A DNA stretch of 64,000 nucleotides, taken from Pandoraea commovens. GTDB taxonomy: Bacteria > Pseudomonadota > Gammaproteobacteria > Burkholderiales > Burkholderiaceae. Positions 52,601 through 64,000 of this stretch are shown here, piece by piece; positions within the stretch are counted from its first letter, which is position 1, and each line of letters starts with the position of its first letter. The position numbers were made by a program, and so were the translations under genes. Below the pieces are notes generated by a model, which saw only the letters and a list, made by a program, of their open reading frames with translations, did not search any database and was not told the DNA's origin. Where the stretch lies: assembly GCF_902459615.1 (NCBI RefSeq), contig NZ_CABPSA010000001.1, positions 310,001 through 374,000 of the forward strand. The letters run 5' to 3'.

Positions 52601-52797
52601 TTCGCGACAGCGGCCGACGCGCGCGACGCGACCGGCGCGACCGTGCCAGAAGCCGCTTGCGGTGCTGACGCCACCGCCGCGCTCGCCAATATCGGCTCTG
52701 CGTCGACGGCCGCTGTGAGCATGAAAAATCCGAGCACCGCCGCGCCGAGTAACGGCATCCACCTGCGGGCACATCTCAGAAAGTCGACAGGGCTCAT
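49618..52797 (-). CDS. Large membrane-anchored protein with degenerate GH18-like domain (eCIS operon)
   Basis: 1059 residues. A signal or membrane segment (about 15-32) is followed by an Ala/Pro/Ser/Val-rich linker (about 35-125) and a helical region to about 600. Residues about 605-890 look like a glycosyl hydrolase 18 barrel: VYGFFPFW for strand 1, DFSTLSRIGYYGATFDDTGRL for strand 2 and NGSGVVLFFDGYPEDP at the catalytic strand. The DxxDxDxE acids are not conserved there (FFDGYPE), so it may bind rather than cut glycans. Three membrane segments follow (about 965-985, 1003-1020, 1030-1050). It is last in the eCIS-like operon. I know no named family; anchoring or release of the particle is speculation. 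Confidence 0.75.
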   Translation of the reverse strand: MSPVDFLRCARRWMPLLGAAVLGFFMLTAAVDAEPILASAAVASAPQAASGTVAPVASRASAAVAKPSSAVTTPAAPVATPASSPGVPSDPVEATAPASQPVGVKGAPTQAVAAPAEASTAKFSRMAPPIGSDGKPMTPEQAWHIVNTVQVKPEPTSGPATVLISADLVRHLAPATRRAIQQALLIIYSEDPAYLQAYRESTRPLSDNLVGPITLSWLNRFWLDFKMQPVGNLTSASVQALLKFASIVRAHPQWKADLVGADLGKWIDGFEPKEQARYYQIRLAGTDDEIAAMLWLYHLDTDGSRNAGPDPDRALLTIYNYTLDAADFTLLASKSKVIDHLSALQDKVYLNQPLFDAAVLDALKDLGKQADAYLPEARAVAITTTYQLTDASLAQLRNDARVPTAIIDAVSGLTEEYASQADFNEAILDATADIKTPVDPYVPEIVRAAQSQTTYVLTAQALAELASSRRNESVPPVILGMLKGLQGLQYPQLWLFDRAVMARLREGVGACPTGIPGSVADARKVSAEQMQQLSAVLRDPALFAQLEALWRKGACSNVDTLSLPQLMQALYDRFRPSLVATARKKPAFDPNKQVSWDGNGCGCVLDRLDGEVYGFFPFWMAGPKQNVDFSTLSRIGYYGATFDDTGRLVQANYGSSFVDLAQTSASLPADFVSVAQRHQSNVQWVIQRNDWRSWTRLDKDRKVAVLNRLSDDIVRLLSTGLKNWTATVSNHLPFGARFAPTNGSGVVLFFDGYPEDPVSVQAFNQFVDQLRSRLRKARAGDRIDVMLRHDRVGHGVYSYANLMQLVTDSDKNAVTDLLARVDRDQKRRPNFLVLLDEPTTDSKKALRESVEAGLHGEERMTVLRQIVPVITFDNDNWQQLQDDIVYAQDNFGGIGFWPMPLSAADAAQKTDPTMPTVDSLVPKAMEGVQACTLTRSISECIADHYQDPPGAQSSAVCKTVCENLYAFRLATKLVLLLLIGCGVAYYASCRWREWMARYHHAPAVVMAAMWILLGLALLFCDPFLRWLARGYMIPIFLVLFIIAVIAWYQYQLKARDDQP

Positions 52798-52798
52798 A

Positions 52799-54168
52799 TC
52801 AGATCGTGCGTCCTTCTTTGATGTGTTCGCGTCGGATCGCGCGCAGCAAGTCGCCTTGCTTCACGACCTGACGGCCGTCGCGCTCCGCCCACATGACGGC
52901 ATGCCGCGCCACGTTGAGCAGCGCACCACCCGAGAGCACGTGTTCCGCTGCGAGCGCGGGCAGATCGACGTCATCCGACAGCCCCCGGCGTGCTGGGAAG
53001 AGATTGCGCCACAGTTGCAGTCGCTGGATTTCATCCGGCATGGGGAAATGGATCGCACTCTGGAAGCGCCGAGCAAAAGCTTCGTCGATGTTGTCCTTCA
53101 GGTTGCTCGCGAGCAGCACCACACCGGGATAGTCTTCGATGCGCTGAAGCAGATAAGCGACCTCCTGATTGGCATGACGGTCGTTGGCGGTACTGCCCTC
53201 GGTGCGCTTGCCGAACAGCGCATCGGCTTCGTCGAAGAACAGAATCCAGTGTTTGTTCTGCGCCTGATCGAAGACGTTCGCCATGTTCTTCTCCGTCTCA
53301 CCGATGTACTTCGAGACGATCTTCGACAGGTCGATGCGATACACATCCACGCCAGCCGCCTTGCCGAGCAACGTTGCCGTAAGCGTCTTGCCCGTGCCCG
53401 GCGGACCGTAGAACAATGCCCGGAAGCCGGGTTTGACGATGCGATCGAGTTGCCAGCGTTGCATGATGCCCTCGCCGTCGTCGAGCCATTGCCGGATCTG
53501 GTCGATCTCCTCGATGACGTCCGGCGTGAGCACGAGGTCTTTCCAGTCGTGCTGCGTCGTGATGCGCTTGGCAGGAAATCCGGCACTGTAGTCCGGCTTA
53601 TGCTCGCGGCCCGATGTGCTGCGCTCAAGGAAGTCGCGCTCGATATGCAACGCGGCGGCGAGGGCAGGTTCGCCGTCCGCCCGGCGTTCGAGTCGCAGAA
53701 TCGAGGCGCGGGCGAAGACGTGGTCCGCATCGAACAGCGCCATGACGTCGAAGCGGCGGCTCAGATTGTCCCCTGCAAGGACGAACGCAGCGGTCTCCCC
53801 GGTCGGCAGCAGACCGTTGTGATGCTGGGCGCGCCATCCCCCGAACTCGGTGAACTGGCGCTCGGTGTTCTTGTTCTGCGTAAAAAGTAGATCCAGGGCT
53901 TGCGGGCGGACGTGCGGCAGCATCGCGAGCATGAGCACGATACGTGCGTCGAAATCATCCGCCAGCGCGTGTTCGAGCAAGGCACGGGCGAACGGCGAGG
54001 GATCGTCCGTCAGATCCGGCGGCGTATGCGCATAGATGTCATGCGGCACGCCCTCATGCATGAAATATGCGTGCAGCCGCGTCTCCAGCACTGCGCCGAA
54101 CCAGTCGATCTCGCGCGACAGGCTCGCGGCGTTCGCACCCAACGGGTCGAGGGGGTCTGATGGATCGG

Positions 54169-54172
<4 letters not shown>
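52799..54172 (-). CDS. AAA+ ATPase of eCIS cluster (Afp15/Pvc15-like)
   Basis: 457 residues from the ATG at 54172, which overlaps the stop of the tape-measure gene (ATGA); the frame extends to 54232. The N-terminal 220 residues are specific, and a single AAA module follows: Walker A GPPGTGKT (about 253-260), Walker B ILFFDEADALFGKR (about 309-322), sensor 1 in VVLLASNLKDNIDEAFARRF with an arginine finger. eCIS clusters almost always encode such an ATPase, needed for particle assembly in Afp/PVC systems. Only two bases separate it from the next gene. Confidence 0.88.
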
Positions 54173-58389
<4,217 letters not shown>

Positions 58390-58391
58390 CG

Positions 58392-60980
58392 CTACACCCA
58401 CAACGTCAGGTTGTGCGCGCGACGGCGTCGCATCAGGAGCGCGCGCAAGCTGGCACTCGCGGCGTCAAGCCGGTCCGGTGAGGTTGCCGTTTCCCGCTCG
58501 CGCAGCCGTGCGCGCCAGAGTCCGTATCGATGCTCGAAGTCGCGCATGGAGACGTAATCCATCCAGTGAAACTCCGGCAGCAGATGCGCGGGCAGATTGC
58601 GGCATACCGTCTCCTGCGCCAACTGGCGGAAGTCGGGATCGCTAAAGCGCGACGTCCACGCGGGGAAGACTACGCTGACCCGTGCGTTGAAAAACGACTC
58701 GGCCTCACGCGCCTGCGCGTCGGCGTCTGCCGTCGTTCCGTCTTGCGTCGCACCGGCACGCCTTGGCCGCAACAGCACATGCTCGACCAGATAGAAGCCC
58801 TCGGATGCCTGGTTCAGCGTGCAGAGAAATTCGCGCAGAATTTCGACATAGCGTCCGGCATAAGTCACCGCGTCGTCGCCATGAAATCGCGCGAGCGGCA
58901 CTTCGCCGGGTGAGTCGCTGCCAAGGCGCGCGTCGTGCGTGCGGAAATGGACGTGCACCGCGTCGTCGTGTTGTCGGAGAATGAAGTTCTCCAGACGCAC
59001 GCCATGCACGAGCAGGCCACCGGGCAACGTGTCGCCGGGCTGAGCGTGTGCCCCGGCCGGACGCTCCTCAGGCTCGCCCTGAGACTTAAGCACAATCAGA
59101 CGCGCCGCCGCGAATTCGTAACTTTCCTTCGTCGCCGTGTGATCTCCCTGCAACCGCAAATGCCAACGCTTCAGCGCATCGCTCAGCGGTGCACCGGGTG
59201 GCTCGGCAGGCAAGCCCAGCAGGATCGAGATCTTCGCGTGCACGCCCGCCACGTTGGGCCGTCCGTCCACCCGCACGTCCACCGCCGTGATATCGAACGC
59301 CGACGCCCGGTCGCGAGAGAGCGTCGCAATGTGACGTAGAAAATCCAGCTTGTTGTCGATCAGCCAGCGCGCGCCGTGCACGTCCTGATAATCGTCGAAT
59401 CGTCGCAGGGACTTCTGTGAGTACGTCTCGCCGTACATGGCCAGCAGCACGTCGAGCAACCGGCTGCGACGGTCCTCCGCGCGGTCCTTGCGCGAGACGA
59501 TCCCGGCCAATTGACTGCGGATGGCGTCCGGTGCATCCGTATAGAACGCTTCGATGTCCGGCAACGCCTCGTTGTCGATACGCTGCGAAAAATAGGTCTC
59601 GTACAGCGTGTCGACCGAGAACATGCGGCCGACCGATTGCAGATTCTCCAGATAGTTCGCCATCAGTTGCTCGGCCAGATAGAGATAAGCCTTCAACTGG
59701 TGCGCACTGACACGGTTCTCCAGCGGTGCCGTGGGCGGCACGCCGAAGCGATTGATGCCGTAGATTGCCGGAAACTGATGCTGAATCGAGAAGTATTCGC
59801 GCAATTCGCGCGACGCGCCCGTCGGTGCAGGCACCACAGTCGCCAGCGACTGCTTCGTATTTCGCAGCGTATCGAACTCGAAGCGTGCTTTGGCGAGCGC
59901 CACGCGAGCGTCGTCGAGTACGACCCGCGACTTCTCCTCACGTCGATGATCGCTGGCCGACGTCGCCGCATGCGCGCCACTCCCGAGCGCCCCGCTGGCG
60001 AAATGCAGTCGCAGGAAGTTGCTCTGCGCGTCGCCGGGAAACCGCAGGCGCAATACCGTACCGGACGCACCCGTCAAACTGTCGCCGCTCACGGGCGTTC
60101 CATCGGCGGTACACAGCGCCAGACGTTGCACGTGCGCCACGCCGTCCACCGCTTGCACCAGTCCGACGAGGCGCGCCACCGCAACCGGTGCGCCTTGCGC
60201 CTGCGCACCCGTGCTGGCGACGTATCCGTGCACCGTCCGGGGCCCGGCGAACAACGTGTCGAGCGTCAATCCGGCCTCGAACGCTTTCACGTACCGCTCG
60301 ATGCGAAATCCCGAATGCACGGCACGCGCACATTGGAAGAAAACATCCGCAAAGATGGACGCCGGGTCGCGCTCGCTGTGAATCTGAATATCGCCACTCA
60401 GATACACCGGCTGAACCGGCACGACGGTTACGTCCGACAGGTCTTCACCCAGATTCCGGTGCGCGTGAAAGACTTCCCGCACCCGCAGACACACGTCGGC
60501 TTCGATCTGGGAAAGCGACGCCTCGTCGGCACTGTCGTGCAATGCATCGTTCAGTTTGATGGCGATGCGACACAACCCGTGCGCGGGCTGGCCGGTGCTC
60601 GTCGGGCGTTCGTCCCGCGTCAGCCAGACGTCTTCCAGCTCCGGGATCGTGTCGTAAAGCACCTTGCGATAGTCCTCGAACGTCAGGACTTCGCTCGGGA
60701 AAATCTCGTCCGCCGGATGCAGCGCGTGATGCCGGTAATCGATCTGTCCGTCGGCATCGGTCAGATAGTCCTCGGGCGGAAAGTCCGAGCGGTAACCGAG
60801 TTCGGTGATCGCGTAGCACAGCTGTTCGAGGATCGTGACGCCGGGGTCGTGCAGGTTGTAATCGGTCCAGCAATCGCCGCACAGCGCCTGCAAAGTCGCG
60901 ATCCCGGCGCGACGCAGCGCATCGAAATCGAGCCCCTGAGGATCGGGCGCAAAGCGGGCAATGGACTCGGGGGCGTTCAT
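58392..60980 (-). CDS. Large eCIS baseplate protein (Afp11/12-like)
   Basis: 862 residues. The N-terminal stretch TDYNLHDPGVTILEQLCYAITELGYRSDFPPEDYLTD (about 40-76), followed by PSEVLTFEDYRKVLYDTIPELEDVWL, is the pattern of baseplate/gp6-like proteins in phage-tail-like clusters. No signal peptide or membrane segment is seen. The C-terminal part has no domain I recognise (it ends in an Arg-rich MRRRRAHNLTLWV). It is packed between a 116-residue gene (4-base overlap) and the tape-measure gene (adjacent). Confidence 0.82.
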   Translation of the reverse strand: MNAPESIARFAPDPQGLDFDALRRAGIATLQALCGDCWTDYNLHDPGVTILEQLCYAITELGYRSDFPPEDYLTDADGQIDYRHHALHPADEIFPSEVLTFEDYRKVLYDTIPELEDVWLTRDERPTSTGQPAHGLCRIAIKLNDALHDSADEASLSQIEADVCLRVREVFHAHRNLGEDLSDVTVVPVQPVYLSGDIQIHSERDPASIFADVFFQCARAVHSGFRIERYVKAFEAGLTLDTLFAGPRTVHGYVASTGAQAQGAPVAVARLVGLVQAVDGVAHVQRLALCTADGTPVSGDSLTGASGTVLRLRFPGDAQSNFLRLHFASGALGSGAHAATSASDHRREEKSRVVLDDARVALAKARFEFDTLRNTKQSLATVVPAPTGASRELREYFSIQHQFPAIYGINRFGVPPTAPLENRVSAHQLKAYLYLAEQLMANYLENLQSVGRMFSVDTLYETYFSQRIDNEALPDIEAFYTDAPDAIRSQLAGIVSRKDRAEDRRSRLLDVLLAMYGETYSQKSLRRFDDYQDVHGARWLIDNKLDFLRHIATLSRDRASAFDITAVDVRVDGRPNVAGVHAKISILLGLPAEPPGAPLSDALKRWHLRLQGDHTATKESYEFAAARLIVLKSQGEPEERPAGAHAQPGDTLPGGLLVHGVRLENFILRQHDDAVHVHFRTHDARLGSDSPGEVPLARFHGDDAVTYAGRYVEILREFLCTLNQASEGFYLVEHVLLRPRRAGATQDGTTADADAQAREAESFFNARVSVVFPAWTSRFSDPDFRQLAQETVCRNLPAHLLPEFHWMDYVSMRDFEHRYGLWRARLRERETATSPDRLDAASASLRALLMRRRRAHNLTLWV

Positions 60981-61327
60981 TGCACCCTCGCCCCGGGCAT
61001 ACGGCCAGAACTATCTATCGCCGCGTTGCCGAACGCATGCCTCGCCGCATGCAGTTGTGCCTTCAGGTCGTCGATCAGCCCGTGCACGCGGTGATACGGC
61101 AGATGCCCCAGCGCTTCGACGATCAGTGCGAAAGCCGACGCGTCGAGCGCACAGACGACCGGCGCGCCCGCCGCGACGGCGTTGGCCTGGCGGTTCAACG
61201 CGCCGATCAGCTCGAAGACCCGTTTGAACGGCAACTCGCCCAGCGCGGCCATCAGCAGCTGCGCGTCGTCGGTGCCGATGACGATGTCCACCGTCGCGGG
61301 CGTGGCGCGCTCGTTCTCGTGGGTCAT
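60977..61327 (-). CDS. Small eCIS-cluster protein, 116 aa, unknown function
   Basis: I do not recognise this protein. It is cytoplasmic-looking, with GELPFKRVFELIGALNRQANAV and LGHLPYHRVHGLIDDLKAQL resembling each other (LPxxRVxxLI), which suggests an internal duplication of about 55 residues. The start at 61327 overlaps the upstream stop (ATGA), and its own end overlaps the 862-residue baseplate gene, so it is translated as part of the eCIS operon. A small structural or chaperone role is possible. Confidence 0.7.
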   Translation of the reverse strand: MTHENERATPATVDIVIGTDDAQLLMAALGELPFKRVFELIGALNRQANAVAAGAPVVCALDASAFALIVEALGHLPYHRVHGLIDDLKAQLHAARHAFGNAAIDSSGRMPGARVQ

Positions 61328-62181
61328 TGCGCCCCCTTGGGTTCCGGGTCGGTAGCACTGCCCGTCATGTCGGGATCGAACCACAGCGTGGTGAGGTAAT
61401 ACGTCACCCATGTCTTGGGCGCACCGGCGGCATCCCGCGTCGAGTCGTACGGACAGCCGACGCGCATTTGCAGCACATAGCTATGCTTCGCGCCGTCGGG
61501 GGCATCGACCCATTGCAGTTGAAGACGATTGCATTTGCTGCCGAAATGGGACTGACGGTAGTCGATGTCCCCTTTGCCGTTGTACGCCATCACGGCGTAC
61601 GCATGCATCAGCGCGAACTTGCCGCTGCCGCGCTTGCCGACACCGGCGGTGATCTCGAACGCCTGACATCCCGTGAGCGGGTCCGTGATGTCGTGCCACT
61701 TGCCATCGGCCTGCACGCTGCGCGCGCCCGGGCGGCCGCGACGTCCGTCGGCAACCACGCGCCCGGCCACGTCCAGTTCGAACGTGGGTATGGTCGCAGG
61801 CGCTCCCAGCGCGCCCTGCCCCTGAGGCGGCCCCGATACCGCGTCGCGCGCAGGCTTCTTGCCTAACTGTCGCAAGGTGAGCGCGTTGGGGTTGTCGGGG
61901 TTGCCGAAAGCCAGTCCGCCCGCCTCGCTGTCAAGCTGGATCGTCCAGATGGGGCTCTTCAGGTCGATGTTCTGATAGAAGCTCAGCAACTTGCCCTGAT
62001 TGAGCTGGGAGACCTTCAGGCCATCGACCGGGGTCTTGTCGAACCCCTCGTCCACGATGTTGAGCATGGAGTCGATCAGTTCGGAGAATGCCGTGGCCGA
62101 CGGCATCTCGCCGTTGCCGAACTTACGCCGCAAAGTGTCCCGGTTACGCCGGGCGATCGGTTTTCCGTTCATGGTCGTCAT
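61324..62181 (-). CDS. eCIS-cluster protein, 285 aa, possibly a fibre/accessory protein
   Basis: The N-terminus (GKPIARRNRDTLRRKFGNGEMPSATAFSELIDSMLNIVDEGF) looks like the anchoring segment of proteins encoded in phage-tail-like clusters. The middle has glycine-rich collagen-like stretches (GPPQGQGALGAP, GRVVADGRRGRPGARS), and the C-terminal 130 residues form a compact domain rich in aromatic residues. Fibre or host-binding function is an inference. It overlaps the upstream baseplate gene by 38 bases and the downstream gene by 4. A start at 62172 is possible. Confidence 0.65.
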   Translation of the reverse strand: MTTMNGKPIARRNRDTLRRKFGNGEMPSATAFSELIDSMLNIVDEGFDKTPVDGLKVSQLNQGKLLSFYQNIDLKSPIWTIQLDSEAGGLAFGNPDNPNALTLRQLGKKPARDAVSGPPQGQGALGAPATIPTFELDVAGRVVADGRRGRPGARSVQADGKWHDITDPLTGCQAFEITAGVGKRGSGKFALMHAYAVMAYNGKGDIDYRQSHFGSKCNRLQLQWVDAPDGAKHSYVLQMRVGCPYDSTRDAAGAPKTWVTYYLTTLWFDPDMTGSATDPEPKGAQ

Positions 62182-64000
62182 CCGAAATGATGAAGGTGGT
62201 GCCGATTTCCAACTGACTGAGCGTGGTCGGCACGCCCGCGTAATCCTTGTCGTCGTCCACCGCTTCGATGGCGTGATTCGCTACCGGGATCGCAATGCTC
62301 CACGGATACAGCGGAACGATGTCCGTCTGCGGGGCCGTGGCAGCGCCCGAGCGCCGGGCGGTGTCGAACAGCGTGAAGGTCTGCATGTCGGTGCCCGCTG
62401 CTGCGGTCGCGTAGGGGTCCGTGACAACCGTCGCGATGCGCAGCATCGAAAAGCCCGAGACGTACTGCACATACGGCAACGAGCCGATATACGCCTCGAG
62501 ATCGTGTTGCCGGATACACCATCCGAAGTGCGTTCGGTAGCCCACATCGTCCTGCCACGGCGTGAGATAGCGCGAGATCGCCGCGTTGAGCAGCGCGAGG
62601 TAATGACCGTTGCCCGCGCGATCGGTGAAGCGCACCTTGCAGCGCACCTGAATGCGTTCGTAGACCGGGTTCTCGACGGAAACACTCGCCCAGGGCGACG
62701 ACAACGCATTCGCAAACTCGGCGATCTGCTGGACGACGTTGCCGTCGAGCATGGGCATCTGCTCACCGTCTTTCGTGGCAGGCCAGTACGGTAGCGGCAC
62801 TACGAGCGCCTGCCCTGGGCGAACACAATCGACCGGACCGTGCCGGGTCGACAGGTTCGCGAAGCACTTCACTTTGTAGACTTCGGCAAACGCCTCGAGA
62901 ATCATCGATTCGAAGTCGGCGGGCGTGACCGCGCGCTGCTTGTGGCGCAACCGTTCGCTCACACGCGTACGCATCTGTTCTCGCGTCTCCTGTGCCCGGC
63001 CGCCGCACGATGGCAGCGGTTGCACGACGGACACGATGCCCGGGAGCGGACGTCGACTGCGCGCAATGGTGCCTGCTGGCAGGACCATCGGCACTTCCGG
63101 CGGCACGTCTGCCCCGCGACGGACCTGCACGGCTTGCGCATGCACCGCGTACAAACTGCAATATTTCTCCATATCGCGGTTGGCGCTCACGCGCAGCCAG
63201 TACAGCCCGTCGGGCATGACGGTGTTGCGACGGCCGATATCGTCCGGCACCCGCAACGTCACAATTCCCGAAGTCATGAGCTTGTGCGTGCCGTCCGTGA
63301 GGACGTCGCGAAGCGCGAGCGGCTTCCAAACGTTGTTGCCGAGATAGCTCCAGCGCAAGCCTGCCGGTCGTCCGTCACCGCTGGCGTCGTCCGCGGCTCC
63401 CGTCACCGGCCGGGAGTCTTCGCGAAGCTGGAACAGCAAGGTCAATGTGTCGCCGAGGTCGTTCGCATCGATGCCGATGTACAGGTTGCCCGCATCTTCG
63501 AAGCGTGGGAGTAGCTCGGGGGCTGGATAGCTCGTCATGTCGAGCGATTCCCAGCCGGACGGGAACAGATGCAGGAAGCGCCCGTCTTCGTCTCGATTCG
63601 CAATCCGCTCGACGCTGATCGCCCCCGTCGCGCTGTAATCGAACGAGATGGTGTTGACGATGGGCGTGTATGGGGCACGCGGCATCGGGCGCTGTTTGCG
63701 CCACATACGCTTGCGTGAGTTGGCGAGCATCGTCGACGACAGCACCTGCGGGTACGCCTCATGCCCGAAAGCGAATGCGGGCGCGGCAAATGTGAACTTG
63801 AAGAATCCATTCTTCGCCCCCGGCCCCCACGTGAGCGGATGCGCGGCGCTAACACCCTCGTCCGGCTCGAAGAGATGCGCGAGCGAACCCGCCTCCCACA
63901 CGATGACGTTGTCGATGCGCTCGCCCTTGCCGGGCGTGACCCGCGTGTGAAAGAGCGGCACGACGGGACGCGGCGCGTCCCCAGCGGGCAACCATCCACC
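62144..64000 (-). CDS. Baseplate J-like protein of eCIS (partial, 5' end outside window)
   Basis: At least 618 residues; the frame stays open to the window edge (upstream codons read GGWLPAGD), so the true start is beyond 64000. The diagnostic block is about 235 residues from the C-terminal end: GGRAQETREQMRTRVSERLRHKQRAVTPADFESMILEAFAEVYKVKC, the usual baseplate J / gp6 core in eCIS clusters. Upstream residues resemble the beta-rich front part of such proteins. This protein would build the baseplate with the 862-residue partner. Sheath, tube and spike genes are expected further along. Confidence 0.85.
   Translation of the reverse strand, partial: GGWLPAGDAPRPVVPLFHTRVTPGKGERIDNVIVWEAGSLAHLFEPDEGVSAAHPLTWGPGAKNGFFKFTFAAPAFAFGHEAYPQVLSSTMLANSRKRMWRKQRPMPRAPYTPIVNTISFDYSATGAISVERIANRDEDGRFLHLFPSGWESLDMTSYPAPELLPRFEDAGNLYIGIDANDLGDTLTLLFQLREDSRPVTGAADDASGDGRPAGLRWSYLGNNVWKPLALRDVLTDGTHKLMTSGIVTLRVPDDIGRRNTVMPDGLYWLRVSANRDMEKYCSLYAVHAQAVQVRRGADVPPEVPMVLPAGTIARSRRPLPGIVSVVQPLPSCGGRAQETREQMRTRVSERLRHKQRAVTPADFESMILEAFAEVYKVKCFANLSTRHGPVDCVRPGQALVVPLPYWPATKDGEQMPMLDGNVVQQIAEFANALSSPWASVSVENPVYERIQVRCKVRFTDRAGNGHYLALLNAAISRYLTPWQDDVGYRTHFGWCIRQHDLEAYIGSLPYVQYVSGFSMLRIATVVTDPYATAAAGTDMQTFTLFDTARRSGAATAPQTDIVPLYPWSIAIPVANHAIEAVDDDKDYAGVPTTLSQLEIGTTFIISDDDHERKTDRPA

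Noticed and set aside
59511-61094. 527-residue plus-strand open frame
   Set aside because: Antisense to the 862-residue baseplate gene; no motif.

Overview
The window is high-GC, densely coded DNA from a betaproteobacterium. Gene types, long shadow frames and the metabolic repertoire fit Burkholderiaceae, and a Pandoraea/Burkholderia-like genome is my best guess. No rRNA, tRNA, insertion sequence or CRISPR array was seen.

Region 1 (1-16551) is a catabolic locus. A minus-strand operon (7461 down to 1, leaving the window) encodes a short-chain dehydrogenase, a periplasmic binding protein, an acyl-CoA synthetase and a peptide/nickel-type ABC importer (two permeases, two ATPases, the last one cut by the window edge). 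Around it lie a flavoprotein, a 73-residue stand-alone biotin carrier, a second, paralogous binding protein, a carboxyltransferase, an enoyl-CoA hydratase, an IclR regulator and a biotin carboxylase. Together they suggest import, CoA activation, carboxylation and beta-oxidation-like breakdown of an unknown acid.

Region 2 (16600-25060): an ArsR repressor with matching operators before itself and before a quinone-oxidoreductase-like gene; then a cupin-ferredoxin fusion divergent from an HTH-citrate-synthase-like protein, LysR, MFS, class III CoA-transferase and HMG-CoA-lyase-like cluster, probably for a 3-hydroxy-3-methyl-type dicarboxylate.

Region 3 (25077-35606): malate:quinone oxidoreductase with a Tat-like N-terminus, a VOC protein, an inositol-monophosphatase-family protein, periplasmic asparaginase, a PhzF protein, AraC and LysR regulators, two SDRs and a lipoprotein with a cyclic-nucleotide-binding-like fold.

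Region 4 (35607-41950): a LysR remnant next to a 614-residue protein whose N-terminus resembles cargo of extracellular contractile injection systems (eCIS), followed by a phosphonate importer (phnDCE plus hexapeptide acetyltransferase) and its divergent PhnF-type regulator.

Region 5 (42027-49396): an aldehyde dehydrogenase / iron alcohol dehydrogenase / LysR / MHS transporter set tied together by a shared DNA motif (possibly 4-hydroxybutyrate to succinate), a YcaC-like hydrolase and a membrane diguanylate cyclase.

Region 6 (49618-64000, all minus strand): the distal half of an eCIS / phage-tail-like operon: baseplate J-like protein (cut by the window edge), two unknown small proteins, a second large baseplate protein, a 1406-residue tape measure-type protein, an AAA+ ATPase and a large membrane-anchored protein with a degenerate GH18-like domain. 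Sheath, tube and spike genes would lie beyond 64000. This module plus the distant cargo candidate at 35733-37577 is the most interesting content.
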